Shown: positions 31,620-39,831 of the stretch, in pieces
Position numbering within the stretch: the first letter of the stretch is position 1
How the letters are laid out: each line of letters starts with the position of its first letter
Source of the DNA: Gaiellasilicea sp963794385
GTDB lineage: Bacteria > Actinomycetota > Thermoleophilia > Gaiellales > Gaiellaceae
Assembly: GCA_963794385.1 (NCBI GenBank)
Contig: CAWCDT010000021.1
Span: 1 to 52,349, forward strand
DNA: 52,349 bases
Direction: 5' to 3'
Position numbers and translations under genes: made by a program
Notes under the pieces: model-generated
What the model was told of the DNA's origin: nothing
What the model saw: the letters and a program-made list of their open reading frames with translations, nothing else
Database searches by the model: none

Positions 31620-32236
31620 GGCGCTACCTGCCCGTGACGCTCGTCGTCGCCGGCTTCGTGGCGGGTCTCGCGCTGCTCCTGCTCGCGCTCGACATCGCCC
31701 GGGCGGAGCGCGAGCTCGAGCGCGACGACACTCGTTTCCTCGCGCAACCGCGAGTGCCGGGTTACTGGGAGTCGAGCGGGCTGCTCCCGCTCGATCTCGG
31801 CCGCCGGGTGCTGGGCCTGCAGGACGATGTCGAGCGGCGTCGCGCCGTGCAGCTCTTCTGGCGCGCCCACCCGCGCGACATCACCCCGCCGACGCCGACG
31901 CGGCTCGCCGAGCGGGCTCAGGCGCAGGCGGCGCTCGCCGAGACGGACGCGGGCGGCGGGCCCGCCGCCTCCCAGACGGCGACGCTGCTGGGCGTGCTCG
32001 CCTTGCTGACGCCGCCCGAGGAAGCCGAGCTGTCCCAGGTCCTGAGTGCCGCGGCCGCTGCCTTCCGCAGGGCGATCGCCTTCGACCCGACGAACGAGGA
32101 CGCCAAGCACAACCTCGAATCGGTCCTGCTGACCGGTCAGCGGCGGAGCCGGGGCGGGGGCGGCGGCTCGTCGACGAGTGGAAGCCCGAGGGAGTACGGC
32201 GGGGCGGCGGCGAGCAACCGGGGCAGCGGCTACTGA
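31616..32236 (+). CDS. membrane protein with TPR-like end (BatC/BatE-like)
   Basis: 206 residues from GTG 31616 (GTGA overlap). An N-terminal membrane helix (LPVTLVVAGFVAGLALLLLA) is followed by a helical region. AFRRAIAFDPTNEDAKHNLE is a convincing TPR-type helix, and the C-terminus is low-complexity Gly/Ser. It sits between the two vWA genes. Bat operons often have a TPR protein (BatC or BatE) here, so this is its likely counterpart. I see only one clear TPR unit, so the family remains unproven. Confidence 0.6.
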   Translation: MRRYLPVTLVVAGFVAGLALLLLALDIARAERELERDDTRFLAQPRVPGYWESSGLLPLDLGRRVLGLQDDVERRRAVQLFWRAHPRDITPPTPTRLAERAQAQAALAETDAGGGPAASQTATLLGVLALLTPPEEAELSQVLSAAAAAFRRAIAFDPTNEDAKHNLESVLLTGQRRSRGGGGGSSTSGSPREYGGAAASNRGSGY

Positions 32237-33198
32237 TGGAGCTCTCGTTTCTGAGCCCGGCCGGGGCGGCCGTCGCGCTCGTGGCGATCGTTCCACTCGC
32301 GGCGCTCCTGCTGTCGGAGCTGCGGGCGCGGCGTGTCCGTGCTGTGCTCGGGCTCGGCGCGCCCGGGCGGTTGGTCACGGTCCTGCTCGTGCTCTCGGTC
32401 GTCTCCGCCGGCCTGCTCGTCGGGGCGGCGGCGGCGGAGCCGGTCTTGGAGCGAGGCTCGACGCGGTACGAGCGCACCGACGTGAACGCCTGGGTTGTGG
32501 TCGACGAGACGCGCTCGATGCTCGCCGCTCCGCGCGCCGGTGGGGCGAACCGGCTCGTGCGCGCCCGCGAGCTCGCGGTGGAGCTGCGCGCGGCCGTGCC
32601 CGAGCTGAGGGTCGGCGTGGCATCGCTCACCGATCGGGTCCTGCCGCACCTCTTTCCGACGTTCGACGAGAAGGTCTTCGCGGCGACGCTGCGGCACTCG
32701 ATCGGGATCGAGCGGCCGCCTCCGACCCGACGCCGGCGCAATACGACCATCCTCTCGGCGCTCAACGACCTCGGCACACGGGGGTTCTTCCCGCCGACTC
32801 CGGAGCGGCGGATCGTCGTCGTTCTGAGCGACTTCGAGGCGGAGCCGTTCGCGGCCGCGCAGCTCGGTGCGCGCCTGCGCCGCCAACGCATCGAGCTCCT
32901 TCTCGTGCACGTCTGGAACGAGGAGGAGCGGATCTTCGGCGGGCTCGGCGACGCGGGCTGGCGGCCCGATCCGGCGAGCACCGGCACCATGGCGAGGCTC
33001 TCGGCGGGTGCCGGCGCGGACGCGTTCGGCGAGGCGGAGCTCGGGCCGGCGCGCGCCGCGCTGCGGGAGCAGCTCGGCGAGGGCACGCGCCGGCCCCGCT
33101 GGCAGGGACGCTCGCGGACCGAGCTCGCACCGTGGCTCGCGCTGGCCGCGTTCGTCCCCGTCGGCTTCGTGCTCTGGCGCCGCAATCTGGGGAGGTAA
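32236..33198 (+). CDS. vWA domain protein, BatB-like, with degenerate MIDAS
   Basis: 320 residues, ATG 32236 in a TGATG overlap. Two N-terminal hydrophobic segments (AAVALVAIVPLAALLLSELR and LVTVLLVLSVVSAGLLVGAA), a vWA domain, and a C-terminal helix (LAPWLALAAFVPVGFVLWRR). The metal motif reads WVVVDETRSML: Asp90-x-Thr-x-Ser rather than DxSxS, so the first Ser is replaced. RIVVVLSDFEAEPF supplies the later Asp. Last gene of the MoxR operon. Thr may still coordinate metal; whether it binds is uncertain. Confidence 0.8.
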   Translation: MELSFLSPAGAAVALVAIVPLAALLLSELRARRVRAVLGLGAPGRLVTVLLVLSVVSAGLLVGAAAAEPVLERGSTRYERTDVNAWVVVDETRSMLAAPRAGGANRLVRARELAVELRAAVPELRVGVASLTDRVLPHLFPTFDEKVFAATLRHSIGIERPPPTRRRRNTTILSALNDLGTRGFFPPTPERRIVVVLSDFEAEPFAAAQLGARLRRQRIELLLVHVWNEEERIFGGLGDAGWRPDPASTGTMARLSAGAGADAFGEAELGPARAALREQLGEGTRRPRWQGRSRTELAPWLALAAFVPVGFVLWRRNLGR

Positions 33199-33227
33199 AC
33201 GCCCGGGGCGCCCGCTACAACTAAGGC

Positions 33228-34955
33228 GTGCGCCTCGCCGTAGCGATCGCTGCAGTCGCCGCGCTGCTGATGCCGGGGACGGCGCTCGCGCGCGAGTGCG
33301 GCATCACCGACTCGAACCCGCTCTGGGTCGACTATGCCGGTCACGACTCGCCGATGCCCCACAAGCCCGGGCTGACGCTCGCCTTCTCGTCCGGGACGGA
33401 GAAGCCCGCCGCCGCGCGGGCCGCCGGCTCGGCAACCGTCCTCTTCGACCTCAACTTCAACCGGCGCGTCGGCACGCCGACCGTTCCGACGGATCCTGCG
33501 ACGATCGCCGACCGGGCCGACCGCCTCTACGACTTCGCGGTCTCGGTGACCGGCTGCCAGACGCCGTGGATCGCCCTCAACGAGCTCTTCGGAGCCCAGA
33601 CGCCGACTCCGTGGACGACGACGACGGCGCAGTACCGGGCGAACACCCTCGCGCTCGTCCGGCGGCTGAAGGAGCGTGGAGCCTTTCCGGCGATGACGAT
33701 CGCGAACCCGCCCTACACCGGCGGCGAGGCGGCGCAATGGTGGCGTGACCTCGCGGCGTCGGCGCTGCTGATCCGGCAGGTCTTCTTCACGTCGCCGAAC
33801 GTGCCGCAGCTGCATGCGCTCGGGCCGCACCGGGCCAGCCGCTCGATGCGTAGCGGCATGCGGGCACTCGTGCGCAAGTTCACCGACATCGGGATCCCCG
33901 CGAGCCGGGTGGCGCTCGAGCTGCAATTCCACTCGGCGCCGGGCACGGGCGGGCGAGAAGGTCTGCAGCCGCGCTCGAAGTGGCTCGAGATCGTAAAGCT
34001 CGAGACGCTTGCGGCCCGTCAGGTGACGAGGGAGCTCAAGACGCACTCCATCTGGTCGTGGGGCTGGGCCACGTTCAGCCAGGCCGGGATCGACGAGGAC
34101 AAGAGCGAGGCCGTGTGCGTGTACCTCTGGGTTCGCGACCCGGGGTTGTGCAGCGGCCCCGGTGCGGCCGGGCCCGCCTTCGACGCCTCTCTGACGGTGG
34201 GACAGCTCGAGCTGCCTGCCGGTGTTGTCTGCACGCTTCCGGCCGGCACGATCCGGTCGAGCGTCGTCGCGCCGTTGACGCGGGCGATCGGCGACCAGGA
34301 CGTCGCCGAGAGCGTCGTACTCGAGCGGCTCATCCTGCAGAAAGAGGTTCGACTCGACCCGCAGGCGGTGCTGATCGCGGAGCGGGCGTTCGTCGACGAC
34401 CACTTCCGCGGCAGCTTCACGTCCTACCTCGCAGCCCTGAGGCGGATCAGGCTGACGCAGACTGCGGCGAGGGGCCTCCTCTTGGACGAGCTCCGGCGGG
34501 AGGCCGTACGGGGCCGCTTCTCGCCGGCGCGGCCGGCCGGACCGCAGCTTCTGGAGTTCCACGCCACGTACGCCGGCCTTCAGGCACGCCTGGTCGAGAC
34601 GACGCGCCCCGTTGCGTGGCTCGGCGGGCGCACGCGCGGCCTCGCGATCGAGACGTTCGCGCCCGCCCGGATCTTCTCCCTCGCCGGCCCCGGACGCGTG
34701 CGCACGATGCACGGGCGGATCGAGGTGCGGCCGCTCGAGGACACCGTCTCGCTCGGTGCCATTCCCCTCGTCGAGGCGCGTCCCGCTATCGAGGCGTCGC
34801 TGAACCGCTTCGCTCGCGTCCACGCCTACGAGACGTGGCTCGCGAAGGCGCAGGAGCAGGCACTCGCCCAGGCGACCTGTGTCGGCGACCAGCTGCCCGC
34901 CCCGGCGGCGCTGACGCTCGACGACTTGCTGCCGCTCGAGTCCTTCACTCGTTGA
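33228..34955 (+). CDS. secreted two-domain protein, possibly glycoside-hydrolase-like, unknown
   Basis: 575 residues from GTG 33228, signal peptide MRLAVAIAAVAALLMPGTAL. Residues 65-290 look like a TIM barrel of clan GH-A type: strand ATVLFDLNFNRR, Asn118-Glu119 in WIALNELFGA, Glu231 in RVALELQFHS and SIWSWGWATF (Trp276/278/280). This is the pattern of acid/base NE, nucleophile E and platform W, inferred by eye. Residues about 330-480 are helical (LERLILQKEVRLDPQAVLIA, LRRIRLTQTAARGLLLDELR). Such helices resemble the SurA/PpiC N-terminal kind. No family is recognised with confidence. It begins 29 bp after the MoxR operon and may be co-transcribed. Confidence 0.6.
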   Translation: MRLAVAIAAVAALLMPGTALARECGITDSNPLWVDYAGHDSPMPHKPGLTLAFSSGTEKPAAARAAGSATVLFDLNFNRRVGTPTVPTDPATIADRADRLYDFAVSVTGCQTPWIALNELFGAQTPTPWTTTTAQYRANTLALVRRLKERGAFPAMTIANPPYTGGEAAQWWRDLAASALLIRQVFFTSPNVPQLHALGPHRASRSMRSGMRALVRKFTDIGIPASRVALELQFHSAPGTGGREGLQPRSKWLEIVKLETLAARQVTRELKTHSIWSWGWATFSQAGIDEDKSEAVCVYLWVRDPGLCSGPGAAGPAFDASLTVGQLELPAGVVCTLPAGTIRSSVVAPLTRAIGDQDVAESVVLERLILQKEVRLDPQAVLIAERAFVDDHFRGSFTSYLAALRRIRLTQTAARGLLLDELRREAVRGRFSPARPAGPQLLEFHATYAGLQARLVETTRPVAWLGGRTRGLAIETFAPARIFSLAGPGRVRTMHGRIEVRPLEDTVSLGAIPLVEARPAIEASLNRFARVHAYETWLAKAQEQALAQATCVGDQLPAPAALTLDDLLPLESFTR

Positions 34956-35001
34956 CAAGATGCCGGGCAGACTCCGGCAGCTCGATCACGAGGAGGATTC
35001 G

Positions 35002-35419
35002 ATGGCAGGGAAGGCCGACTTCACCGAGGAGGAGTGGGAGCAGCTTCGCAAGGGTGCGACGCGGTGCAGGTCTGCTCGTCTCCGCGAGCGACCGCAGCTT
35101 CTTCGACAGCTTCAAGGAGGCGGGGTCGCTGGCCAAGCACCTCGCCGGAGGAAAGTCCGGCGACAGTCAGCTCGTGCGCGAGCTCGCGGGCGAGCGCGGT
35201 TCTGGCTTCGGCGTGAGGTCCTCCCAGGAGGAGCTCGAGTCGGGGACGTTCGAGGCGCTCCGCTCGTCGGTGGCGACCTTGCAGCAGAAGGCGCCCGACG
35301 AGCTCGCGGCGTATCGCGGGTTCGTGCTCGGGGTGGCCGAGCGGGTCAGCAGGGCGGCCGGCGGCGGCGAGAAGGCCGAGGCTGCGACGCTCGACAAGAT
35401 CAAGGAAGCGCTGACCTAG
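35002..35419 (+). CDS. small conserved-looking protein of unknown function (frameshift near 35061)
   Basis: About 138 residues from ATG 35002 with AGGAGG at 34991-34996. Reading MAGKADFTEEEWEQLRKGAT and then, after removing one C near 35061, GAGLLVSASDRSFFDSFKEA gives a continuous acidic, helical protein ending LDKIKEALT. No membrane or signal sequence. It resembles the many small cytoplasmic helical proteins of actinobacteria; I cannot name the family. Its stop overlaps that of the convergent tag gene. Confidence 0.6.
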
Positions 35420-35971
35420 CGACGTGCGGCGCGTCTGAAGCAGTCGAGCGTGTGGTCGTCGACGAGGCCGGCGGCCTGCATGAAGGCGTAACAGGTCGTC
35501 GGGCCGACGAAGCGGAAGCCGCGCCGCTTCAGCTCCTTGCTCATCGCCGTCGACTCGGGCGTGACGGCCGGGATCTCGGAGACGTCGCGCCAGTCGTTGC
35601 ACGCGCGGCTCGCCGTCGACGAAGGACCAGAGGAGCTCGGGCAGCGGCAGGTCGAGGTCGAGCGTGGCGCGCGCGTTCGTGATCACGGCCTCGATCTTGC
35701 CGCGGTGACGCACGATGCCGGCGTCGCCGAGCAGCCGCTCGACATCCCGCTCGCCGAAGCGCGCGATCGTCTCGACGTTCCACTCCGCGAACGCGTGCCG
35801 GTAACCCTCGCGCTTGCGGAGGATCGTCGACCACGAGAGCCCCGCCTGCGCGCCCTCGAGGTTGAGGAGCTCGAAGAGCTGCCGCTCGTCGCGCTCGGGC
35901 GAGCCCCACTCCTCGTCGTGGTAGGCGACGTAGAGCGGGTCATCGAGCGGTACCCAGGCGCAGCGATTCAT
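35416..35971 (-). CDS. tag: DNA-3-methyladenine glycosylase I (frameshift near 35601)
   Basis: About 184 residues from ATG 35971. MNRCAWVPLDDPLYVAYHDE and EWGSPERDERQLFELLNLEG are diagnostic for Tag: the zinc Cys-His pair and the first helices. LSWSTILRKREGYRHAF follows. After one extra base near 35601 the rest reads NDWRDVSEIPAVTPESTAMS, LKRRGFRFVGPTTCYAFMQA and VDDHTLDCF, with the second zinc pair. The enzyme removes 3-methyladenine from alkylated DNA by flipping out the base. The break is probably a sequencing indel because both halves are fully conserved. Confidence 0.88.
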
Positions 35972-36039
35972 TCCCGCGACCGTACCGATCTTGGCCGCAC
36001 TCCCGTCACGCGCCCTTTATGGTCGAGTGAGAGACACGG

Positions 36040-37083
36040 ATGCTCGACTCTCTGACGACGGTTGCGGCGTTGTCGCGGCAAGACCTGTTCTTCGCCCTCG
36101 CGGTCGCAGCCACGCTCGCGACACTGGCGCTGCTCGTCGTCACGGTGCGCGCCGACTTCGCGGGCCCGGCGAAGACCCTCGGTCGCCGCGACCGGCGTCA
36201 TCCACCCGGGGGTGCGCGGGATCCTCGCGACGCGCTCGCGCTCGTCGGCGACACGCTCGCCGCGACGCACAATCCCCACGCACTGCTTCCGGTCATTCTG
36301 CGCGCGACCGCCGAGGCGACCGGGGCCGCCGCGGGGCTGCTCGTGGATGAAGGCCGCGAGGTCGCGAGCGTCGGCTCGATCCCGCGCTCCTCGGAGCCGC
36401 TCACGCTGGAGCTCGCGGCGCCCGGTGAGGGGCCGACGACGATGGTGCTCTACCCGCCAACCGGCGGCTTCGACCCCGAGTCGCAGCGTCTCGCCGTCTG
36501 GCTCGCGGCCCAGGCTGCGGTCGCCGTCGAGAACGCTCGCCTCCACGACGTCGTCCAACGGCAGGCGGTCACGGACGAGCTGACCGGGCTCGTCAACCGG
36601 CGGCGGTTCATGACCGCACTCGAGCACGAGCTCGGCCGCGCTTCCCGCGCACTCCCGCCGGCGATCATCCTGGCGGATCTCGACGACTTCAAGCGCGTCA
36701 ACGATCGCTTCGGCCACCCGGTCGGAGACGCGGCCCTGCAAGCCTTCGCCCGTGCGCTCGTCGACCATGTGCGCGACGTCGACATCGCGGCCAGACTCGG
36801 CGGGGAGGAGTTCGCCGTCCTCCTGCCCGAGACGCCGCTCTCAGGGGCGGCAGCGGTCGCGATGCGGCTCCAGCGCTCCCTGGCGCGGATACCGCTTCTC
36901 GTCCGCGGCGGGCGTGACATCACTCTCACGGCGAGCATCGGCGTCGCCCAGCAGGTGGGCGGCGAGCCGGCCGAATCGCTGCTTCGCCGGGCCGATGCGG
37001 CGCTGTACCGTGCGAAGGCGGAGGGAAAGAACAGGGTTGTCCAGGCCGACGTGGTCCAGCCTGGCGTACATCCGCTTTCCTGA
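36040..37083 (+). CDS. membrane GGDEF diguanylate cyclase with GAF-like domain
   Basis: 347 residues from ATG 36040. One N-terminal membrane helix (LFFALAVAATLATLALLVVT), a GAF-like sensor (ALLPVILRATAEATGAAAGL to AVAVENARLHDVV), then a GGDEF domain: TDELTGLVNRRRFMTALEHE, DLDDFKRVNDRFGHPVGDAA and the active-site loop ARLGGEEFAVLLPET. ADAALYRAKAEGKNRV ends the domain. GGEEF is an active form. No RxxD inhibitory site is obvious ahead of it. It should make cyclic di-GMP. The adjacent Pro-rich secreted protein starts 13 bp later. Confidence 0.93.
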   Translation: MLDSLTTVAALSRQDLFFALAVAATLATLALLVVTVRADFAGPAKTLGRRDRRHPPGGARDPRDALALVGDTLAATHNPHALLPVILRATAEATGAAAGLLVDEGREVASVGSIPRSSEPLTLELAAPGEGPTTMVLYPPTGGFDPESQRLAVWLAAQAAVAVENARLHDVVQRQAVTDELTGLVNRRRFMTALEHELGRASRALPPAIILADLDDFKRVNDRFGHPVGDAALQAFARALVDHVRDVDIAARLGGEEFAVLLPETPLSGAAAVAMRLQRSLARIPLLVRGGRDITLTASIGVAQQVGGEPAESLLRRADAALYRAKAEGKNRVVQADVVQPGVHPLS

Positions 37084-37096
37084 CGATACTCCGTAG

Positions 37097-37941
37097 GTGC
37101 GCTTTCCCTGGGCGACTGTTCGTGTGTCCTCACTCGTGGCCTCGGCCGTCGCGGCCGGGTACTTCTGGCATGGCGCGCTCGAGGATCCCGGGTCTGTGGA
37201 GCGGATCGTCGTGCCCGGCTCGACGGCGGTCGACGAGGCCCCGATCGTGATTCCCGTGCCGGCTGCCCCGGCGGTGCCACCCGCGGAGGGCCCCAGGCGC
37301 GTGCCGCCCCCGGCGGCCCCGCCGCCGGCATCCGGCCCTGCGGCCTCGCCGGCCGGAGACGCGCCCGCGAGCGACGAGGCGGCGGCCGGTGCGCCGCCGT
37401 CGACGCCCGACGTCACGCCGGCGACGCCCGCTGCGCAGCCGGTCTCGAGGCCGCTCCCGCCGGAGCCCACCCCGACGCCGCCGCCGCAGTCGACTCCAGC
37501 GCCGAGCCCGCCGCCCAGGCCGGCGCCGCGTCCTGTGCCCAACCCGTCGCCGACTCCGGCTCCGAATCCGACGCCCACTCCAAATCCGACTCCGAACCCG
37601 AATCCGACGCCGAACCCGAACCCGACACCGACGCCGAACCCGACCCGACGCCGAACCCGACACCGACGAACCCGACTCCCAACCCGCCTAACCCGACCCC
37701 CAACCCCAATCCGACGCCGGTTCCGCCGCCGGTGACCGAGCAGCCGACACCCCCCGATGACAACGACCGCCCGGGCCACGGCCACGGCGACGACAACCAC
37801 GATCACAGCGGCCCGCCCGGGCGTGAGAAGGACAAGGACAAGGAGAAGGACCGGGACGGGGAAGGCCCCGGCGAGCGTCCCGGGCCGGGCAGCGACGAGA
37901 ACGCCCACAGCGGCCCGCCCGGGCAGGAGAAGAAGCCCTAG
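37097..37941 (+). CDS. Pro-rich exported protein with NP/TP repeats and charged tail (frameshift near 37643)
   Basis: About 281 residues from GTG 37097. A hydrophobic N-terminus (VSSLVASAVAAGYFWHGALE) precedes about 100 residues rich in Pro and Ala, then a run of (N/T)P dipeptides such as NPTPTPNPTPNPNPTP. The frame breaks inside this run near 37643. After one missing base the protein continues TPVPPPVTEQPTPPDDNDRP and then the charged repeats HSGPPGREKDKDKEKDRDG and AHSGPPGQEKKP. It could be a rigid stalk spanning the cell wall. The break lies in a short tandem repeat and could reflect slippage in the cell or in sequencing. No family named. Confidence 0.55.
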
Positions 37942-38073
37942 CGATCGGCGGGCTCCCGAACAAGGGACGCCCCGCCTCGGCCTCCTCTTCGCGATGAGGA
38001 GACTCGGTTTCGCCGCTACTCGTCGACGGACTGCGAGCTACCCGAGGCGCGGTTCGCGCGCCCCGACCGGCCG

Positions 38074-38089
38074 ATGAGAGAAGTCTCAT
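38074..38089. promoter_or_regulatory. perfect palindrome ATGAGA-GAAG-TCTCAT
   Basis: A 16-bp perfect inverted repeat, 79 bp upstream of the secreted protein start at 38168, in the 226-bp intergenic stretch 37942-38167. The core TGAGA...TCTCA recurs upstream of the glycosyltransferase gene (41484-41496). Candidate operator; binding protein unknown. Confidence 0.45.
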
Positions 38090-38167
38090 GGGGACTTCAC
38101 GACGGCTTCATCGCCGGTGGGCAGGCTCGAGAGCGACAACGAACGGACATTGGAAGGGGTTGTGAAA

Positions 38168-38740
38168 ATGATCAGCATCCGGTTTGCACCACACGGCGGG
38201 ATGGTCGCTCTTGCGGTCGTGGCGGCGGCGATTGCGGCCACGCCGGCGCTCGCGGAGGAGCGCGCCTGCCGTGGCACGCTCGGCGCCGTGACCGTCGACA
38301 ACCTCCGCGTCCCGCAGGGTGCGACATGCACGCTCAACGGAACGATCGTCAAGGGCACGCTCAAAGTCGGCAGAAGGGCGACGCTCGTGGCTCGCGGCAT
38401 CCGCGTCGTCGGCAACATCCAGGCCGAGAACTCCACGAGCGTGGTGGTCAACGGGACCTCGCGGATCGGCGGCAGCATCCAGGTGAAGCAAGGCGGCGCG
38501 GCGAGCGTCATCTCCTCCCGCGTCAACGGCGACATCCAATACGACGCCAATCGCGGCATGCTGAAGGCGAACGACAACAAGGTCGGCGGCAGCATCCAGG
38601 TAGTCGGCAACTCGGCGGCCGCGGAGATCTTCCGGAACACCGTCAAGGGCAACCTCCAGTGCAAGGAAAACCGGCCGGCGCCGACCGGGGGCGGCAACGT
38701 CGTCGGTGGCAACAAAGAGGATCAATGCGCCAGCTTCTAG
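38168..38740 (+). CDS. secreted protein with about 20-residue beta-helix-like repeats
   Basis: 190 residues from ATG 38168; GGAAGGGG upstream. After a signal sequence (VALAVVAAAIAATPALAEE) the protein has five similar units of about 20-21 residues: VVGNIQAENST, GGSIQVKQGG, NGDIQYDANRG, GGSIQVVGNSA, KGNLQCKENRP. One beta strand per unit and Gly turns suggest a right-handed beta-helix or bactofilin-like stack. Cysteines lie at both ends (ERACRGTL, GATCTLNG, NLQCKEN, EDQC). No family recognised. It is followed by a hairpin shared with the convergent gene. Confidence 0.75.
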   Translation: MISIRFAPHGGMVALAVVAAAIAATPALAEERACRGTLGAVTVDNLRVPQGATCTLNGTIVKGTLKVGRRATLVARGIRVVGNIQAENSTSVVVNGTSRIGGSIQVKQGGAASVISSRVNGDIQYDANRGMLKANDNKVGGSIQVVGNSAAAEIFRNTVKGNLQCKENRPAPTGGGNVVGGNKEDQCASF

Positions 38741-38789
38741 CGGGCCGATAAGAGTCTGCGCAGCACGCCGGCGCTCTCCGGTCGGACAC

Positions 38790-38832
38790 GAGAGCGGCTC
38801 GAGGTGACCCCACCGTCAGCCGAGCCGCTCTC
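38790..38832. terminator. bidirectional hairpin between convergent genes
   Basis: GAGAGCGGCTCG (38790-38801) and CGAGCCGCTCTC (38821-38832): a 12-bp perfect stem with a 19-base loop, between the stops of the plus gene at 38740 and the minus gene at 38898. No T run on either side. Confidence 0.6.
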
Positions 38833-38897
38833 TCAGGCGCCGCCCCGACCGCAAATAGTATTCGGGCGTAACCGGAGGACTCCGCCGAGGAGGCCAG

Positions 38898-39407
38898 CTA
38901 CGACGGCTCCCAGGGCCGCAGACGCGGGAGCCAGCGCGGCACGTGCGCCCGGAAAGTGCGGTACTCCTCACCGAACCGGCGCTCGAGACCGGGCTCCTCG
39001 ACGAGCGGGAAGTAGAGCGCGTTGACGGCGAACACCACCCCGAACCACGCCAGCAACGCGACCGACCCGAACAGGACAGCCTCGCCGAGGAGGATGGCGA
39101 GGACGCCGCTGATCATCGGGTTGCGCACGTGGCGGTACGGCCCCTCCACGACGAGCCTCGTGGTCGCGTCCCACGGCGCGAGCGTTCCCCGCCCCTCGGT
39201 CGCGAAGAGCCTCACCGTCCAGGCGACGAGCGCGAGGCCCGCCGCGATCAGTGCGACTCCGGCCATTACGGGGAGGACCGCGAGCCAGCCCGACCGGCCC
39301 CAGCCGACGTTTGTCGGCCAGGTGCGCAAGACGATCAGCGCCGGTACCGCGACCGCGACGGTGCCCGGGCAGAGCCCGATCGCCCGCACGTGGCGCCACG
39401 TTCCCAC
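38898..39407 (-). CDS. isoprenylcysteine carboxyl methyltransferase-type membrane protein
   Basis: About 169 residues from GTG 39407 (GTG 39389 is an alternative). Hydrophobic helices (LAVLPVMAGVALIAAGLALV, ISGVLAILLGEAVLFGSVAL) surround the ICMT/PEMT motif VVEGPYRHVRNPMISG, and the C-terminal EEPGLERRFGEEYRTFRAHV is the usual AdoMet-binding end. The family methylates lipids or prenyl groups in the membrane; the bacterial substrate is not known. The dispersed repeat copy at 39401-39550 touches its start. Confidence 0.82.
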   Translation of the reverse strand: MGTWRHVRAIGLCPGTVAVAVPALIVLRTWPTNVGWGRSGWLAVLPVMAGVALIAAGLALVAWTVRLFATEGRGTLAPWDATTRLVVEGPYRHVRNPMISGVLAILLGEAVLFGSVALLAWFGVVFAVNALYFPLVEEPGLERRFGEEYRTFRAHVPRWLPRLRPWEPS

Positions 39408-39550
39408 GTCCCGATCATGCTTGCTCGGCTGCGGCGCGTGATGAGAGCGGCCCGTGGCGGAAAGGTGGGATCGCCGCGGGTGGCACTCAGATCCGGTGAG
39501 GTGGGGCGGAGGGCTCCCGCGCGCCGACGCGTGTCTCGTCCGCACGTCGA
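39401..39550. repeat. dispersed noncoding repeat, copy 1
   Basis: Matches 41602-41755 over about 150 bp in the same orientation, with conserved blocks TTCCCACG, GATCATGCT, GCTCGGCTGCGGCGCG, GAGAGCG, GGAAAGGTGGGAT and GTCCGC. Differences include substitutions and one- or two-base indels. TTCCCAC and GTGGGAT near its middle could pair to form a stem. It overlaps the C-terminal end of the small membrane protein ending at 39487. Confidence 0.7.
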
Positions 39551-39831
39551 GTCATTGCGGCGCGATATCGGACCGGGGAGTCCTGCATCAGCCTGGTCGG
39601 GCGTCCCTTGTGACGTCGGGCACGGTCGATGACGAAGCAGACCTTGCCGGCGTGGTCGCCGTAGAAGTACGCCAGGCCGGTGACGCAGGCGCCGACGTAC
39701 AGTGCCCCGAGCGCGGCGAACAGGAGCCCGTTGGCGAGGAAGAGCGCGGTCCAGGCGAGCTGGTAGGCGACGAAGAACGTCTCCGCAATGACGTAGGGCC
39801 AGTGGATCCTGACGGTGTCGCGTCGTTTCAC
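39487..39831 (-). CDS. small membrane protein downstream of the glycosyltransferase
   Basis: 114 residues from GTG 39831, overlapping the glycosyltransferase stop as GTGA. Two hydrophobic helices (YVIAETFFVAYQLAWTALFL and LFAALGALYVGACVTGLAYF) are followed by a basic cytoplasmic tail. No family recognised; the tight coupling suggests an accessory subunit of the glycosyltransferase. The last 20 or so residues overlap the dispersed repeat, so its C-terminus may be altered by that insertion. Confidence 0.6.
   Translation of the reverse strand: MKRRDTVRIHWPYVIAETFFVAYQLAWTALFLANGLLFAALGALYVGACVTGLAYFYGDHAGKVCFVIDRARRHKGRPTRLMQDSPVRYRAAMTRRADETRVGAREPSAPPHRI

Noticed and set aside
31881..34958. 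1,025-codon minus-strand open frame opposite the vWA and secreted genes
   Set aside because: Arg/Ser-rich low-complexity translation, no motif, and sense-strand genes with overlaps and families occupy the region.
37560..37660. Short tandem repeats resembling a CRISPR array
   Set aside because: The units are hexamer-like CCGAAC/CCGAC runs with no spacers, and they encode NP/TP dipeptides in an open frame.
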